A stretch of DNA of 45,548 nt from Nitrospirota bacterium (lineage in GTDB: Bacteria > Nitrospirota > Nitrospiria > SBBL01 > JAADHI01). The notes beneath the pieces are model-generated. The model did not search any database, was not told the origin of the DNA, and worked only from the letters and a program-made list of their open reading frames with translations. Shown here piece after piece: positions 1 through 8,337 of this stretch. Where the stretch lies: assembly GCA_029261135.1 (NCBI GenBank), contig JAJDBX010000058.1, forward strand, positions 1 to 45,548, given 5' to 3'. Position 1 is the first letter of the stretch. Each line of letters opens with the position of its first letter. Made by a program: the position numbers and the translations under genes.

Positions 1-675
1 GTTCATACCCCGTGAAATAAAAACACTTCGGAACATTGTCAGAGCCGCTCTTTATTCAGGCTCCTAGATTCACCCGGTGACACGGGTGGTCTCCTCCTTT
101 TTAGAGTAGAGACAACTCTTCTTGGCGACTTCGTGTCGCACAGGGTTTAATCCTGCAAAAGAACGTAATCGGCCACAAGGCTCTGTAGTAAAGCGATCTC
201 ATAACGTCATTTTTTGATATATAACTGGCGCTTAAAAACAGGCAGACTCGCCCATCTCAGGAATTTAATTCAGCAACCTAACGATTTCTCTTGGCTATAC
301 CTAACATATCCTGCTTTTTGTTCAGTTGTTTATTTCTGCCGCGATGTAATTGTGTAATCCTAATCCTTCTCTGCGCTTTGGTGACTTCTCTTGAGACCGA
401 CCTCAATGGGTTATAATAGTCTCTCTGAACTTTAAGATTTGATACCCGACAAATCAGCGTTATTAATATTTGCGTTTGGGAATCGGATCAGGAGATAGGT
501 ACCGCAATTCAGGTTCGTTGAGGGGGAAAAAGGGGGCAGATATTTTTTTCTTATATTTCTTAATATTTAAATTTTTGTTAACTTTGGATAGGTGGAGATA
601 TTTGATTTGAAGCAAAAGCGACTCGGTTGAAGCTTTCCAAAAGAAAGGGTCTTTCTCCCCCCTTTTTTCATGCTT
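1..675. other. Intergenic region, no gene recognised
   Basis: No convincing coding frame is visible. Two short hairpins occur near the left end: CACCCG/CGGGTG at about 73-90, followed by a pyrimidine-rich stretch, and GCGAC/GTCGC around a TTCGT loop at about 126-140. A TATAAT at 412-417 lies 15 bases after TTGAGA (391-396), a weak plus-strand promoter candidate with nothing obvious to transcribe. A structured RNA cannot be excluded, but it matches none that I recognise. Confidence 0.4.
642..656 (-). terminator. Possible weak terminator after the CopZ-like gene
   Basis: On the minus strand, just past the stop codon at 676, AGAAAG and CTTTCT pair around a 3-base loop and are followed by TTT. 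The stem is short and AT-rich, so the call is weak. Its position at the end of the minus-strand operon is what makes it plausible. Confidence 0.3.
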
Positions 676-882
676 TTATTTCACCGTATAGCCATCTTCT
701 TCAATTGCTTTTGTCATCTGAAGAAGTGTCACTTTGTTTTCATCATAAGTGACCTGTGCATTATTTTCTGCGAGCATGACAGAAACTTCGGAAACCCCGT
801 CGAAAACTTCTAGTATCTTGGTGATACTACCCACGCAATGATCACAAGTCATGCCTTCGATATCAATCGTTGATGTTGCCAT
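676..882 (-). CDS. CopZ-like heavy-metal-associated (HMA) domain protein
   Basis: A 68-residue protein consisting of one HMA domain. The metal-binding motif GMTCDHC is at residues 10-16, the usual MxCxxC layout that binds Cu(I) or related soft metals in the cytoplasm. Length and the fold pattern fit stand-alone copper chaperones of the CopZ type, which hand metal to P-type ATPases. No such ATPase is visible nearby, so copper as the substrate is inferred from the family. It is the last gene of the minus-strand run ald, tRNA-Pro, acyP, sigma factor, apt, and starts 45 bases after apt. The motif is clear; the metal and partner are unknown. Confidence 0.85.
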   Translation of the reverse strand: MATSTIDIEGMTCDHCVGSITKILEVFDGVSEVSVMLAENNAQVTYDENKVTLLQMTKAIEEDGYTVK

Positions 883-927
883 AATAATGTTTCCTTCTCT
901 TGCTAAAGGGCAATATTGACTTCCGAC

Positions 928-1455
928 TCAATCATAAGTCAATAAAGAAAAAACAGCGTGTTCGTTTAGTTTTTCACGCCCATTGAGGCCAATCAGTTCA
1001 ATGAGGCAGGCGAGTGCAACGATGTCACCTCCTAAGCGTTTAATTAGTTTGGCTGTGGCAGCCATGGTTCCACCCGTTGCAAGCAGATCATCAACAATCA
1101 AGACCTGTTCTCCAGGCAAAATGGCATCTTTATGAATACAGAGCGCATCAGTCCCATATTCCAGGTCATAAGGTTCTTCAATCCGCTCTGAAGGGAGTTT
1201 GCCCGGTTTTCGAACAGGAACAAAACCGACATTTAATCGCTCTGCCAGTGGGGCGCCAAAAATGAAACCACGTGATTCGATGCCAACCACCTTATTGATA
1301 TTCTTGGTTAAGTAGGGTGCTGCGAGGCGATCCACTGCTGTTTTTAAGGCCAAGGGATCTGACAAGAGCGTCGTGATATCATAAAAAAGAATCCCCTTTT
1401 TGGGAAAATCAGGGACTTCTCTAATTTTTGTCTTTAAGTCCAAATCATACTCCAT
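928..1455 (-). CDS. apt: Adenine phosphoribosyltransferase
   Basis: This cytoplasmic purine-salvage enzyme converts adenine and PRPP to AMP and pyrophosphate. The 175-residue length is typical. The PRPP-binding loop VLIVDDLLATGGTMAA lies at about residues 118-133, and the N-terminal region contains the characteristic PDFPKKGILFYDITTLL. The conserved segment GIESRGFIFGAPLA is also present. The ATG at 1455 begins where family members usually begin. The gene starts 20 bases after the sigma-factor gene and precedes the CopZ-like gene, suggesting a shared transcript. No anomalies are visible. Confidence 0.96.
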   Translation of the reverse strand: MEYDLDLKTKIREVPDFPKKGILFYDITTLLSDPLALKTAVDRLAAPYLTKNINKVVGIESRGFIFGAPLAERLNVGFVPVRKPGKLPSERIEEPYDLEYGTDALCIHKDAILPGEQVLIVDDLLATGGTMAATAKLIKRLGGDIVALACLIELIGLNGREKLNEHAVFSLLTYD

Positions 1456-1475
1456 TCATTTTACTTGAAAATAAT

Positions 1476-2465
1476 CTAAAGAAGCTCACTGGACTCAATC
1501 GATTTTTCTGCAATGATGTTTCTGAGCTTGCGCAGTGCGACGGCTTCAATTTGGCGTACCCGCTCACGTGTGAGGCCAAACACTTTCCCGATTTGTTCCA
1601 GGGTATTGGGGTCATCGCCTTGAAGTCCAAATCTGAGAACAATCACCTTGCGTTCATTGGGGTTCAATCGTGCGAGCCAACGTGTCAGACCTTCTCTTCG
1701 TTCGACACCTTCTGCACGACTCATGGGTGAGACTTGCTTGGTATCTTCAATCACATCTTTTAGTGAGATTGTTTTTCCAGCCGCGATCGGGCTATCTAAG
1801 GAATAGGTTTTCCTCATGAGACGTTGAATGTTGTCGATGTCTTTTTCTTTCATCTTCATTTTTTTTGAAATTTCAATCACTTCAGGTTCTCGTCCCAATT
1901 CCTGAACAAGATCATCTAGATGTGCAAGATAATGATTGACCCGCTCAACAACATGAACCGGAAGTCGAATGAGCTTGCCCTGGTTGATGATGGCTCGTTC
2001 AATGGATTGTCGAATCCACCAGGAAGCATAGGTTGAAAACCGGAAACCCTTTTCATGGTTATATTTTTCTACCGCTTTAATGAGACCGATATTGCCTTCT
2101 TCGATAATATCCGAAAAAGGGAGTCCACGATTAAGGTAACGTTTCCCAATGCTCACAACCAGGCGCAGGTTTGACTCAATCATGCGCTGACGTGCGGGCT
2201 CGTCACCCTTTTTAATCAGTTTGGCAAGTTCGACTTCGTCTTTAAATGTGAGGAGGGTTGATCGCCGGATATTATTTAAATAGGATTTCACCGCATCACC
2301 GGCCGGTTGGTCTTGTTCCGATGCAGTTGAGGTAGAAGACGCAGGCCTCTCCGCCTCTTCTCGCTCGGTCGTTAAACCCGGGAGTGTCCCGACTAAATCT
2401 TCTGTACGGTCTTCTGAGGATTCACTCTCTTCCTCTGTTTCTTCTTGAGTCCACTCGTCTGCCAT
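1476..2465 (-). CDS. rpoS: RpoS/RpoD-family RNA polymerase sigma factor (RpoS-like)
   Basis: A 329-residue group 1/2 sigma-70 factor. An acidic, Ser/Glu-rich N-terminus (about residues 1-55) replaces region 1.1. Region 1.2 begins at [10 protein letters not shown]. Region 2 contains [14 protein letters not shown] and the core-binding and -10-melting segment [19 protein letters not shown]. Region 4 contains the helix-turn-helix [18 protein letters not shown]. The size, single-block regions 2-4 and missing RpoD non-conserved insert fit RpoS better than RpoD, but a group 1/2 paralogue under another name is possible. The start is supported by an AGAGGGA ribosome-binding site (RBS) just upstream. 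It lies 25 bases after acyP and 20 before apt. In other bacteria RpoS controls stationary-phase and stress genes; that role is inferred here. Confidence 0.88.
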   Translation of the reverse strand: MADEWTQEETEEESESSEDRTEDLVGTLPGLTTEREEAERPASSTSTASEQDQPAGDAVKSYLNNIRRSTLLTFKDEVELAKLIKKGDEPARQRMIESNLRLVVSIGKRYLNRGLPFSDIIEEGNIGLIKAVEKYNHEKGFRFSTYASWWIRQSIERAIINQGKLIRLPVHVVERVNHYLAHLDDLVQELGREPEVIEISKKMKMKEKDIDNIQRLMRKTYSLDSPIAAGKTISLKDVIEDTKQVSPMSRAEGVERREGLTRWLARLNPNERKVIVLRFGLQGDDPNTLEQIGKVFGLTRERVRQIEAVALRKLRNIIAEKSIESSELL

Positions 2466-2490
2466 GATTTCCCTCTAATTCGTCATTGCC

Positions 2491-2787
2491 TTAATTATAG
2501 GTAATTGAAAAAGTGTCGTCATGCCTTGGAGCCACATCCCATCTTACATCGACTTTGTCTACTCTAGCATGGCGAGGCCCCTCCTGAAGATTCAGGATAA
2601 GTGTTTCTATTTTTTCTCGTTCCCCCTTGACTTGGAGGGCCACGCGACCGTCAAGCAAGTTTTGAACCGAGCCTTTCAAATGGAGCGCTGTGGCACAGTC
2701 GTGTGTAAATTTTCTAAACCCCACACCTTGAACCAAACCACTCACAAAAAGATGTGCCGAGGTCATTTTCTTTGGGTTTTTCATCAT
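2491..2787 (-). CDS. acyP: Acylphosphatase
   Basis: A small 98-residue cytoplasmic enzyme that hydrolyses acyl phosphates. The signature [12 protein letters not shown] carries the phosphate-binding loop and catalytic Arg. The second conserved part, [18 protein letters not shown], carries the catalytic Asn (VQN). The ATG at 2787 is only 9 bases after the 3' end of tRNA-Pro. The probable RBS (AAGG) begins at the last A of the tRNA-encoded CCA, so tRNA 3' processing and acyP translation could influence each other. The next gene is the RpoS-like factor, 25 bases on. The physiological substrate of such proteins is generally uncertain. Confidence 0.94.
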   Translation of the reverse strand: MMKNPKKMTSAHLFVSGLVQGVGFRKFTHDCATALHLKGSVQNLLDGRVALQVKGEREKIETLILNLQEGPRHARVDKVDVRWDVAPRHDDTFSITYN

Positions 2788-2795
2788 TTCTTACC

Positions 2796-2873
<78 letters not shown>

Positions 2874-2876
2874 ACT

Positions 2877-3974
2877 CTAGTTTTCCATTTCTAAGCCAAA
2901 TGCTTCTGCGACAGAAGGATGTGCAATTTTCCCTTGCGCAACGTTAAGCCCTTTTTTTAAGGCATCATCAGAAGCGATTGCAGACTCAAACCCAAGCGTG
3001 GCGAGTCGTTCAATATAGGGAAAGGTTTCGTTTGATAAGGCAAAGGTCGCTGTTTTTGGAACCACACCCGGTATATTCGCGACACAATAATGAATCACAC
3101 CCTCGACAGTGTAAATGGGATCTGAGTGAGCGGTTTTCCGGGACGTTTCAAAACACCCTCCTTGGTCAATCGCAACATCGACCACCACAGATCCTTTCAT
3201 CATGTTCGAAACCATTTTTCTTGTCACGAGATGAGGCGCCGCTTCTCCTGATTTTGAAGCCGCGCCAATGACAAGGTGACTTTCTTGAATCACAGCGGAG
3301 ATTTCATCGACGTAAGGGGGGAGTGTGACCACTGCTCCCTTAAAATAATCGTCCAGATAGGATCGCTGCATAGAGCTTTGTTCAAAAATCGTGACATCCG
3401 CGCCCAAGGCCAAAGCGACCTGTGCTGCATTTTTCCCGACAATGCCGCCGCCAATGATGGCAACCTTCCCTTTTGGTACCCCGGCGACGCCCGAAAGAAG
3501 TACCCCAATACCGCCGTGGATTTTCTGAAGATAATGTGTCCCGATCAAGACAGACATGCGTCCGGCCACTTCACTCATGGGTTTAAGCAAAGGACGTTTC
3601 CCGTTTTTGAGTTCAATCGTATCATAGGCGATGGCGGTGACATTCCGTCCTATTAAAAAATCAAGAAGGGGGCGATCTGCGGCTAGGTGGAGATAGGTGA
3701 TAATGATTTGCTCACTGCGAAAAAAATCAAATTCTTCCGGCTGAGGTTCTTTAACTTTAACAATGAGCTCAGCAGAATTAAAAAGCACTTTTTTTGATGT
3801 AGAGATCTCCGCTCCTGCTTTTTGAAAGGCTTCGTCGGATAAACCGCTGCCATTGCCGGCTCTTGTCTCGACTAAAACAGTGTGTCCCTTTTGACAGAGC
3901 GATGAGACCCCGATGGGGGTAATCCCAACACGGTACTCTTGGTCTTTGATTTCTCTCGGTATGCCAATAACCAT
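2877..3974 (-). CDS. ald: Alanine dehydrogenase
   Basis: A 365-residue enzyme that reversibly deaminates L-alanine to pyruvate and ammonia using NAD. The N-terminus has the family signature [17 protein letters not shown] with substrate-binding Arg and nearby Lys residues. The nucleotide-binding Rossmann motif [16 protein letters not shown] is at about residues 169-184. The conserved segment [21 protein letters not shown] lies towards the C-terminus. Length is standard. The TAG stop is 3 bases upstream of tRNA-Pro, suggesting that ald, the tRNA and acyP are cotranscribed. A candidate promoter lies at 4024-4053. The RBS before the ATG is poor. Function is clear from motifs. Confidence 0.96.
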   Translation of the reverse strand: MVIGIPREIKDQEYRVGITPIGVSSLCQKGHTVLVETRAGNGSGLSDEAFQKAGAEISTSKKVLFNSAELIVKVKEPQPEEFDFFRSEQIIITYLHLAADRPLLDFLIGRNVTAIAYDTIELKNGKRPLLKPMSEVAGRMSVLIGTHYLQKIHGGIGVLLSGVAGVPKGKVAIIGGGIVGKNAAQVALALGADVTIFEQSSMQRSYLDDYFKGAVVTLPPYVDEISAVIQESHLVIGAASKSGEAAPHLVTRKMVSNMMKGSVVVDVAIDQGGCFETSRKTAHSDPIYTVEGVIHYCVANIPGVVPKTATFALSNETFPYIERLATLGFESAIASDDALKKGLNVAQGKIAHPSVAEAFGLEMEN

Positions 3975-4023
3975 CTATTTCATCGGATCAAGAACATTAT
4001 ATTTTCAATAAGCACATCTTCGG

Positions 4024-4053
4024 AGCATAACCAGCTTAAGGCATGAAAGTCAA
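4024..4053 (-). promoter_or_regulatory. Candidate sigma-70 promoter for ald and downstream genes
   Basis: Read on the minus strand, TTGACT (4053-4048) and TATGCT (4029-4024) are separated by 18 bases. They sit about 50 bases upstream of the ald start in an otherwise empty intergenic region. It would drive ald, tRNA-Pro and the genes after them. A second TTGACA just upstream lacks an equally good partner. Confidence 0.45.
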
Positions 4054-4169
4054 TCTGATGTATTGTCAAGTCTGTGCCAATGCGTTGAAAGTCTCTTGAA
4101 TTTTTTTTATATTTTTCAATAGGTTTTGGCGAAAACAGAAGCACTATTTCGTGAAGTTATGGTTCTGAC

Positions 4170-4595
4170 TTATGCCCCGATGAGATGACAAGAAATCACT
4201 CTCGTGTGCATTGCGGATCGGTGCTCATAGAGAAAAATTCCTTGCCATGTTCCCAGCAGCAGTGCGCCATGATTGATTGGAATGGAGAGTGAAACGGCTG
4301 TCAAGGCAGCGCGGATGTGTGCAGGCATGTCATCCGGTCCTTCAGCGGTATGCTTAAAAAGGGGGTTCCCTTGTGGCACGAGTTGATTGAAGAAGCGCTC
4401 CATATCTCGAAGCACTTCCGGGTCATCATTTTCTTGAATGACTAATGAGGCAGAGGTGTGCCGAATATAAAGGGTGAGTAGCCCTTCTTGAAGTGGGAAT
4501 AGGGAAAGCCATTCCTTGACTAGTTGGGTGATATCGTAAAGTTTTCGACCTTCGGTCTGAACTGTGAGTTCAGCGCTTTTTTGAAAAATGGGCAC
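4170..4595 (-). CDS. YjbQ / UPF0047 family protein
   Basis: A 141-residue protein of the YjbQ family, some members of which have weak thiamine-phosphate synthase activity. The hallmark segments are present: LYIRHTSASLVIQENDDPEV with His and Asn/Asp residues near residues 44-60, FKHTAEGPDDMPAHIRAAL in the middle, and GTWQGIFLYEHR near the C-terminus. The start is a GTG with an AAGGA almost touching it, tighter than normal, but the N-terminus aligns with the family. It is transcribed divergently from nadK together with the membrane protein upstream of it. The physiological role is unproven even in model bacteria. Confidence 0.9.
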   Translation of the reverse strand: MPIFQKSAELTVQTEGRKLYDITQLVKEWLSLFPLQEGLLTLYIRHTSASLVIQENDDPEVLRDMERFFNQLVPQGNPLFKHTAEGPDDMPAHIRAALTAVSLSIPINHGALLLGTWQGIFLYEHRSAMHTRVISCHLIGA

Positions 4596-4627
4596 TCCTT
4601 TTGATCGAAATGTTGTTGTGGTGCTTT

Positions 4628-5230
4628 TTATGAAAGTTTTGTGGCATGGTCTTTTTTTGTGATTTCTTCTGAAAGTGCCAGGGCACTTTCTTTCATATTT
4701 TTTCTGATCCCCCGGCTAATTTTTAATCCGATACACATGACGATTGTGCCGAAAACAACATAAAATGGAGCGAGATAGGCCTGTATTGGTAAAGTGGAAT
4801 TCCCCGGGGTTTGTAAAAAAATATAAAAACGATAACTCCAAATTGCAAGTAAGACAGACCCGGATCGGATGAGAGAAATGGCCCCTTTTCGATTCAGTTC
4901 TTTTTTTTTCAGGCCAATTTTAAGCAATGAATAGGAGATCCAAGCCGAAAGGCTTGCGCCCAAGAGATGCGGGGCAAAAAGCGGATCTTCCTGGTGCATC
5001 CGTATTACACGATATAAACGAATAATGCCCAGTATGAGTAGGATGGAACCTGAAGTGATTAAAAATTGATGAATTTTCTTTGACACGGATGCGTAACCCC
5101 CTTCAAAAAACGTATAAAAAGGGAAATAATGTACCATTCCTGTCGTAAAGAATTCAAGCGAATCAGAGGGAGCGGGCGCGTTGACAAAGAAAAAATGGAT
5201 CGTTAGAATCATCCTTTTGTTTATCAACAA
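4628..5230 (-). CDS. Hypothetical integral membrane protein
   Basis: Not recognised. The 200-residue frame has about four strong hydrophobic segments, near residues 55-72, 88-105, 121-138 and 149-169. A hydrophobic N-terminus could be a signal anchor, and a charged, Lys/Glu-rich tail follows after about residue 172. The longest frame starts at a TTG (5230); an in-frame ATG at 5212 is an equally likely start, though its AAAGG is too close. It stands 32 bases upstream of the YjbQ-family gene, so the two may be cotranscribed. It starts about 40 bases from the divergent nadK. A small inner-membrane protein is the safest description. Confidence 0.6.
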   Translation of the reverse strand: MLINKRMILTIHFFFVNAPAPSDSLEFFTTGMVHYFPFYTFFEGGYASVSKKIHQFLITSGSILLILGIIRLYRVIRMHQEDPLFAPHLLGASLSAWISYSLLKIGLKKKELNRKGAISLIRSGSVLLAIWSYRFYIFLQTPGNSTLPIQAYLAPFYVVFGTIVMCIGLKISRGIRKNMKESALALSEEITKKDHATKLS

Positions 5231-5272
5231 GCAGCGGACTTTTTAGGGATCTTTTCTATCAATGGCGATGCC

Positions 5273-6097
5273 GTGAAACAGATTGGAATCACACTCAGGC
5301 CGGATCACCCCAAGGGAGACGAAACCTTACAAGCTCTGAGGCTTTGGCTTCAAAAGCGAGGGAAATCTGTTGTGCTTGTTGATCCGCTGTATCAAAATGA
5401 TGCTCCCGAGAAACTCGACCTACTTATTGTCTTGGGGGGCGATGGCACTTTCCTTTCAGCGGCGCGTCAGGTGGAAGGACGAGATGTCCCCATTTTGGGT
5501 GTGAACTTGGGGAGTTTGGGTTTTTTAACTGAGGTGACGCTGGATGAACTTTACAGTAGTTTAGAACGTATTTTTGAGATTGGTTTTTCGGAAGACTTGC
5601 GTCAAACTCTGCAAAGTAGCGTTGTCAGAGGATTGGAAGACCATCCTCAACCCCCTGTTTTAAATGATGTCACGATCCATAAAGGTGCGCTTGCAAGGTT
5701 GATACACCTCGAAATTACGATTGACGGGCAATTTGTGACTGCAATTCGAGCGGATGGGGTCATCATTTCAAGTCCAACGGGTTCAACCGGTTATTCGCTT
5801 TCTTCTGGAGGGCCAATTGTTCATCCCTCGGTTGAGGCTTTAGTTATTACGCCAATCTCGCCGCATATGCTGACAAATCGTCCACTCGTGGTTCCGAGTT
5901 CATCCCTTGTGGAGGTGGTCTTGAAAACGGAGGGAGAAGGGCCAGTGGCGATGTTGGATGGGCAAGAAATCTTTCCTCTTGTATCTGATGATGTGGTGAA
6001 GATTACGGCGGCGAAAAAACGTCTTCGAATGATTCTTTCCCCGAATCGAAGCTATTACCAAGTCTTGCGTCAAAAACTGAAATGGGGAGAATTTTGA
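5273..6097 (+). CDS. nadK: NAD kinase
   Basis: This enzyme phosphorylates NAD to NADP with ATP or polyphosphate. The 274-residue length fits. The catalytic GGDGTFLSAAR motif is at about residues 60-70. The family's NAD-binding segment ADGVIISSPTGSTGYSLSSGG lies near residues 162-182, and the surrounding GVNLGSLGFLTE is also conserved. The start is a GTG at 5273; upstream ATGs are out of frame. Its 3' end overlaps the next gene by 16 bases, so the propeller-protein gene is probably translated from the same message. Identification is secure. Confidence 0.96.
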   Translation: MKQIGITLRPDHPKGDETLQALRLWLQKRGKSVVLVDPLYQNDAPEKLDLLIVLGGDGTFLSAARQVEGRDVPILGVNLGSLGFLTEVTLDELYSSLERIFEIGFSEDLRQTLQSSVVRGLEDHPQPPVLNDVTIHKGALARLIHLEITIDGQFVTAIRADGVIISSPTGSTGYSLSSGGPIVHPSVEALVITPISPHMLTNRPLVVPSSSLVEVVLKTEGEGPVAMLDGQEIFPLVSDDVVKITAAKKRLRMILSPNRSYYQVLRQKLKWGEF

Positions 6098-7218
6098 AAG
6101 CAGGGACACCGGTTTTTATCGCACTTTTATTTGTTCTCGTTGTATTCAAGTTGCCCACAAGGGCGCAAACCCCACCCCCATTGGGTCGATCTTTCGATTC
6201 CCGATGGACGGGTTGGTCCATTGGAGAAGTGGTCATCAGGGGCTTAGCCGCAAAGGGTGATGACATCTGGATCGGTACCTCTAACGGCCTGATCCGTTTT
6301 GACCGTAAAAAAGAAATCCCGCAAGTCTTTAATGCCAGAAAGGCAGGTCTTCTTTCAAATGTCATAGTGGCGATCAAACCCGATGATCGAGGTAATGTCT
6401 GGATCGGTACTTACGGTGGTGGGCTTGTCCGCTTCGACGGAACAAACTGGGAACTCTTCACACCCTACGGGCATGGGCAAAAAACCTATGGGGCGAATTG
6501 GGCACAATATGCCCCGAAGGCAGGTTTGGGTGACCTATGGGTTTATGATTTGCTCTTCGATGCAGATGGATCAATGTGGGTGGCGACATGGAAAGGAGCC
6601 AGCCACTCCAACAAAGAAGGTTTTGTGACCTATACCATGGATGATGGGCTTGTCGACAAGTGGGTTTATACCGTAGAGCGTGAGCCTTCCGGTGTCCTCT
6701 GGTTTGGAACAGAAGGGGGCGTTAACCGTTTTGACGGAAAAACATGGGAGGGATGGACACATAAAGATGGTCTTGGCGCATCCATGCGAGAACCACTCAA
6801 GCGGCCTGAGAAAGAAGACAACTATTCCGATGATGAGGATCACCACTTGCAAAGTGGCCGGGAAAACCAAGAGACCAATCCAAACTATGTCATTTCTTCG
6901 GCCATTGATCAAAAAGGCGACAAGTGGTTCGGGACTTGGGGCGGCGGGCTTTCACACTTTGACGGAAAAACATTTAAAAACTACACTACAAAAGATGGGC
7001 TGCCGGGTAATATCATCAATGCCATCGAAATCGACCCCAAAGGCATCATGTGGATCGGGACAAACAAGGGTCTGAGTCGTTATGATGGAACATCCTTTAA
7101 AACATTTACCCGGAAGGATGGTTTGTTGGGGGATTATATTTTTGCGATCACCATTGACGACGATGGCCACAAGTGGTTCGGCACCTTTGGTGGTGTCAAT
7201 CGATATACTGGCAATTGA
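6082..7218 (+). CDS. Secreted seven-repeat beta-propeller protein (two-component-regulator propeller repeats)
   Basis: A 378-residue protein with a signal peptide (hydrophobic core about residues 10-23, likely cut after RAQ at 29). It then has seven repeats of the type xxWIGTxxGGLxRFDG: DIWIGTSNGLIRFD, NVWIGTYGGGLVRFD, SMWVATWKGASHSN, VLWFGTEGGVNRFD, DKWFGTWGGGLSHFD, IMWIGTNKGLSRYD and HKWFGTFGGVNRYT. These are the repeats found in periplasmic sensor domains of hybrid two-component regulators, but here no membrane anchor, kinase or output domain follows. Seven repeats could close one propeller. An acidic insert (about residues 236-266, EKEDNYSDDEDHH region) separates repeats four and five. 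Coupled to nadK by a 16-base overlap. The ligand is unknown; an extracytoplasmic binding or scaffold role is likely. Confidence 0.85.
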   Translation: MGRILKAGTPVFIALLFVLVVFKLPTRAQTPPPLGRSFDSRWTGWSIGEVVIRGLAAKGDDIWIGTSNGLIRFDRKKEIPQVFNARKAGLLSNVIVAIKPDDRGNVWIGTYGGGLVRFDGTNWELFTPYGHGQKTYGANWAQYAPKAGLGDLWVYDLLFDADGSMWVATWKGASHSNKEGFVTYTMDDGLVDKWVYTVEREPSGVLWFGTEGGVNRFDGKTWEGWTHKDGLGASMREPLKRPEKEDNYSDDEDHHLQSGRENQETNPNYVISSAIDQKGDKWFGTWGGGLSHFDGKTFKNYTTKDGLPGNIINAIEIDPKGIMWIGTNKGLSRYDGTSFKTFTRKDGLLGDYIFAITIDDDGHKWFGTFGGVNRYTGN

Positions 7219-7315
7219 TCCTCTCTGAATGGGTTTGTGATTATTTTGGCAAACTGTTGGTCTACGATATCTGTTCTGTCCTTCCTTTCTTAAAATAAAA
7301 AACTCGATCTGATTA

Positions 7316-7343
7316 AGACAGAGTGCTTATTCTCTGTTTTTTT
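7316..7343 (+). terminator. Intrinsic terminator downstream of the propeller gene
   Basis: ACAGAG and CTCTGT pair around an 8-base loop and run directly into seven T residues (7337-7343). It lies about 100 bases after the propeller gene's stop and is the best terminator for the nadK-propeller unit. Confidence 0.75.
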
Positions 7344-7429
7344 CAATGCTGTGATGCACGTTCTGCCCAATAAATGTGAACTTTGTTTCAGGATTCAGCG
7401 AAATCTCCCATAAAATTATTTGTGTAAGA

Positions 7430-7461
7430 ACTTGAAATAATTGATTAATTTATTTTCAAGT
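7430..7461. repeat. AT-rich inverted repeat in the leader of the small exported protein
   Basis: ACTTGAAATAA (7430-7440) and TTATTTTCAAGT (7450-7461) are inverted copies with a one-base bulge and a 9-base centre. It lies between the terminator at 7343 and the gene at 7608. It could be an operator or a leader hairpin; nothing distinguishes these. The rest of 7219-7607 shows no gene. Confidence 0.4.
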
Positions 7462-7607
7462 CGCCACTTCTCATAGGCATTAATATTGCATTTTAGGAAA
7501 GCATTCTTGAATTTTGAATAAGTACTATGTTGGGTTCTGTCTGTTTCAGGGTTAATGCGACATCTGAACGACTTTCTATCCAATTATTCTTACGAGGAGG
7601 TTTGTTG

Positions 7608-7982
7608 ATGAAACGTTTTAAAAAAATACAAATAATGATCGTCGCTGTTATGGGGGTCTTTTTCTTATTGGCTGTCTATTCATCTCAATCCACAAATATG
7701 CGTCAAATGACTAATGCCCGGGTTGTTTTGAATGAACAAGGGATATATCAAGAAGCGATTGGGCGTGAGATAAAAACAGCCGCTTGGCTCGAATGGAATC
7801 AGGGCCTTGTACAAGAACAGATTGGAGCATTTATTCTGGATTCCAGGGGACAAAGCAGGATGTCTCAGGAATCCCTTGGAAGTGGAATCGCCGCCACAGA
7901 TCAGATTAAGTTTGAATCAATGAAGACACAAGAGCGGCTTGGGGGAGTTATTCTAAAAATGTCCATGGGCGCCACAATTTAA
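7608..7982 (+). CDS. Small exported or membrane-anchored hypothetical protein
   Basis: Not recognised. The open frame extends upstream to 7527, but a strong GAGGAGG at 7594-7600 seven bases before the ATG at 7608 fixes the start, giving 124 residues. A basic N-terminus (MKRFKK) and a hydrophobic stretch at about residues 8-25 form an uncleaved anchor or signal peptide. The remainder is polar, with Gln/Glu-rich stretches such as QGLVQEQIGAFILDSRGQ. It is a single-gene unit: a terminator stands upstream at 7316-7343 and a 33-base hairpin follows its stop. The unusually strong RBS suggests high expression. Confidence 0.65.
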   Translation: MKRFKKIQIMIVAVMGVFFLLAVYSSQSTNMRQMTNARVVLNEQGIYQEAIGREIKTAAWLEWNQGLVQEQIGAFILDSRGQSRMSQESLGSGIAATDQIKFESMKTQERLGGVILKMSMGATI

Positions 7983-8337
7983 TCTCGTTTTTTAGTCAAG
8001 CATTGGCTAAAAAACGAACAATGAGGTGCTTTCTGTTTGAACACCAACGATTCGATTTCTTACTTAATACAAAAAGGATACCATGCAGAGATCCCCCTTG
8101 TCTTAGAGTGATCTCCTGTAGGGCCCCTTCATCTGATTTTATCCCTTCTTTCCGAACACAGAGTGCTTTAAAGAGACTCTGATGAAGTCTGGGTTTTTCC
8201 TAGACCCTGATGATTTCTCGCAAAAAATCCAGGTTTGACCTGTTCTCATATAGATCTGATTGAATATTTTGATGTTTGACTTGCTGAAGGTCGAACATTA
8301 TAATTTCGTTGGATTTATGTTTTTTTGAGAAACCTGA
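7983..8337. other. Intergenic region with several hairpins
   Basis: No gene is seen in these 355 bases. Besides the hairpin at 7985-8017, inverted arms occur as GAGATC/GATCTC (about 8088-8115), CAGAGT/ACTCTG (about 8159-8181) and GTCTGGG/CCTAGAC around a T5 loop (about 8187-8205). The 11-mer ACAGAGTGCTT at 8158 also occurs at 7318 in the upstream terminator. A structured leader for yicC or a small RNA is possible; neither is shown. Confidence 0.4.
7985..8017 (+). terminator. Long AT-rich hairpin after the small exported protein gene
   Basis: An 11-bp perfect stem, TCGTTTTTTAG/CTAAAAAACGA, continues inward as TCAA/TTGG (one wobble pair) to a 3-base loop GCA. Together this is a nearly uninterrupted 15-bp hairpin starting 3 bases after the stop codon. 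No T run follows, so it may act as an mRNA-stabilising 3' structure as well as or instead of a terminator. Confidence 0.6.

Noticed and set aside
1-160. A structured non-coding RNA such as tmRNA, RNase P or 6S
   Set aside because: Two hairpins are present, but none of the conserved sequences of those RNAs could be found.
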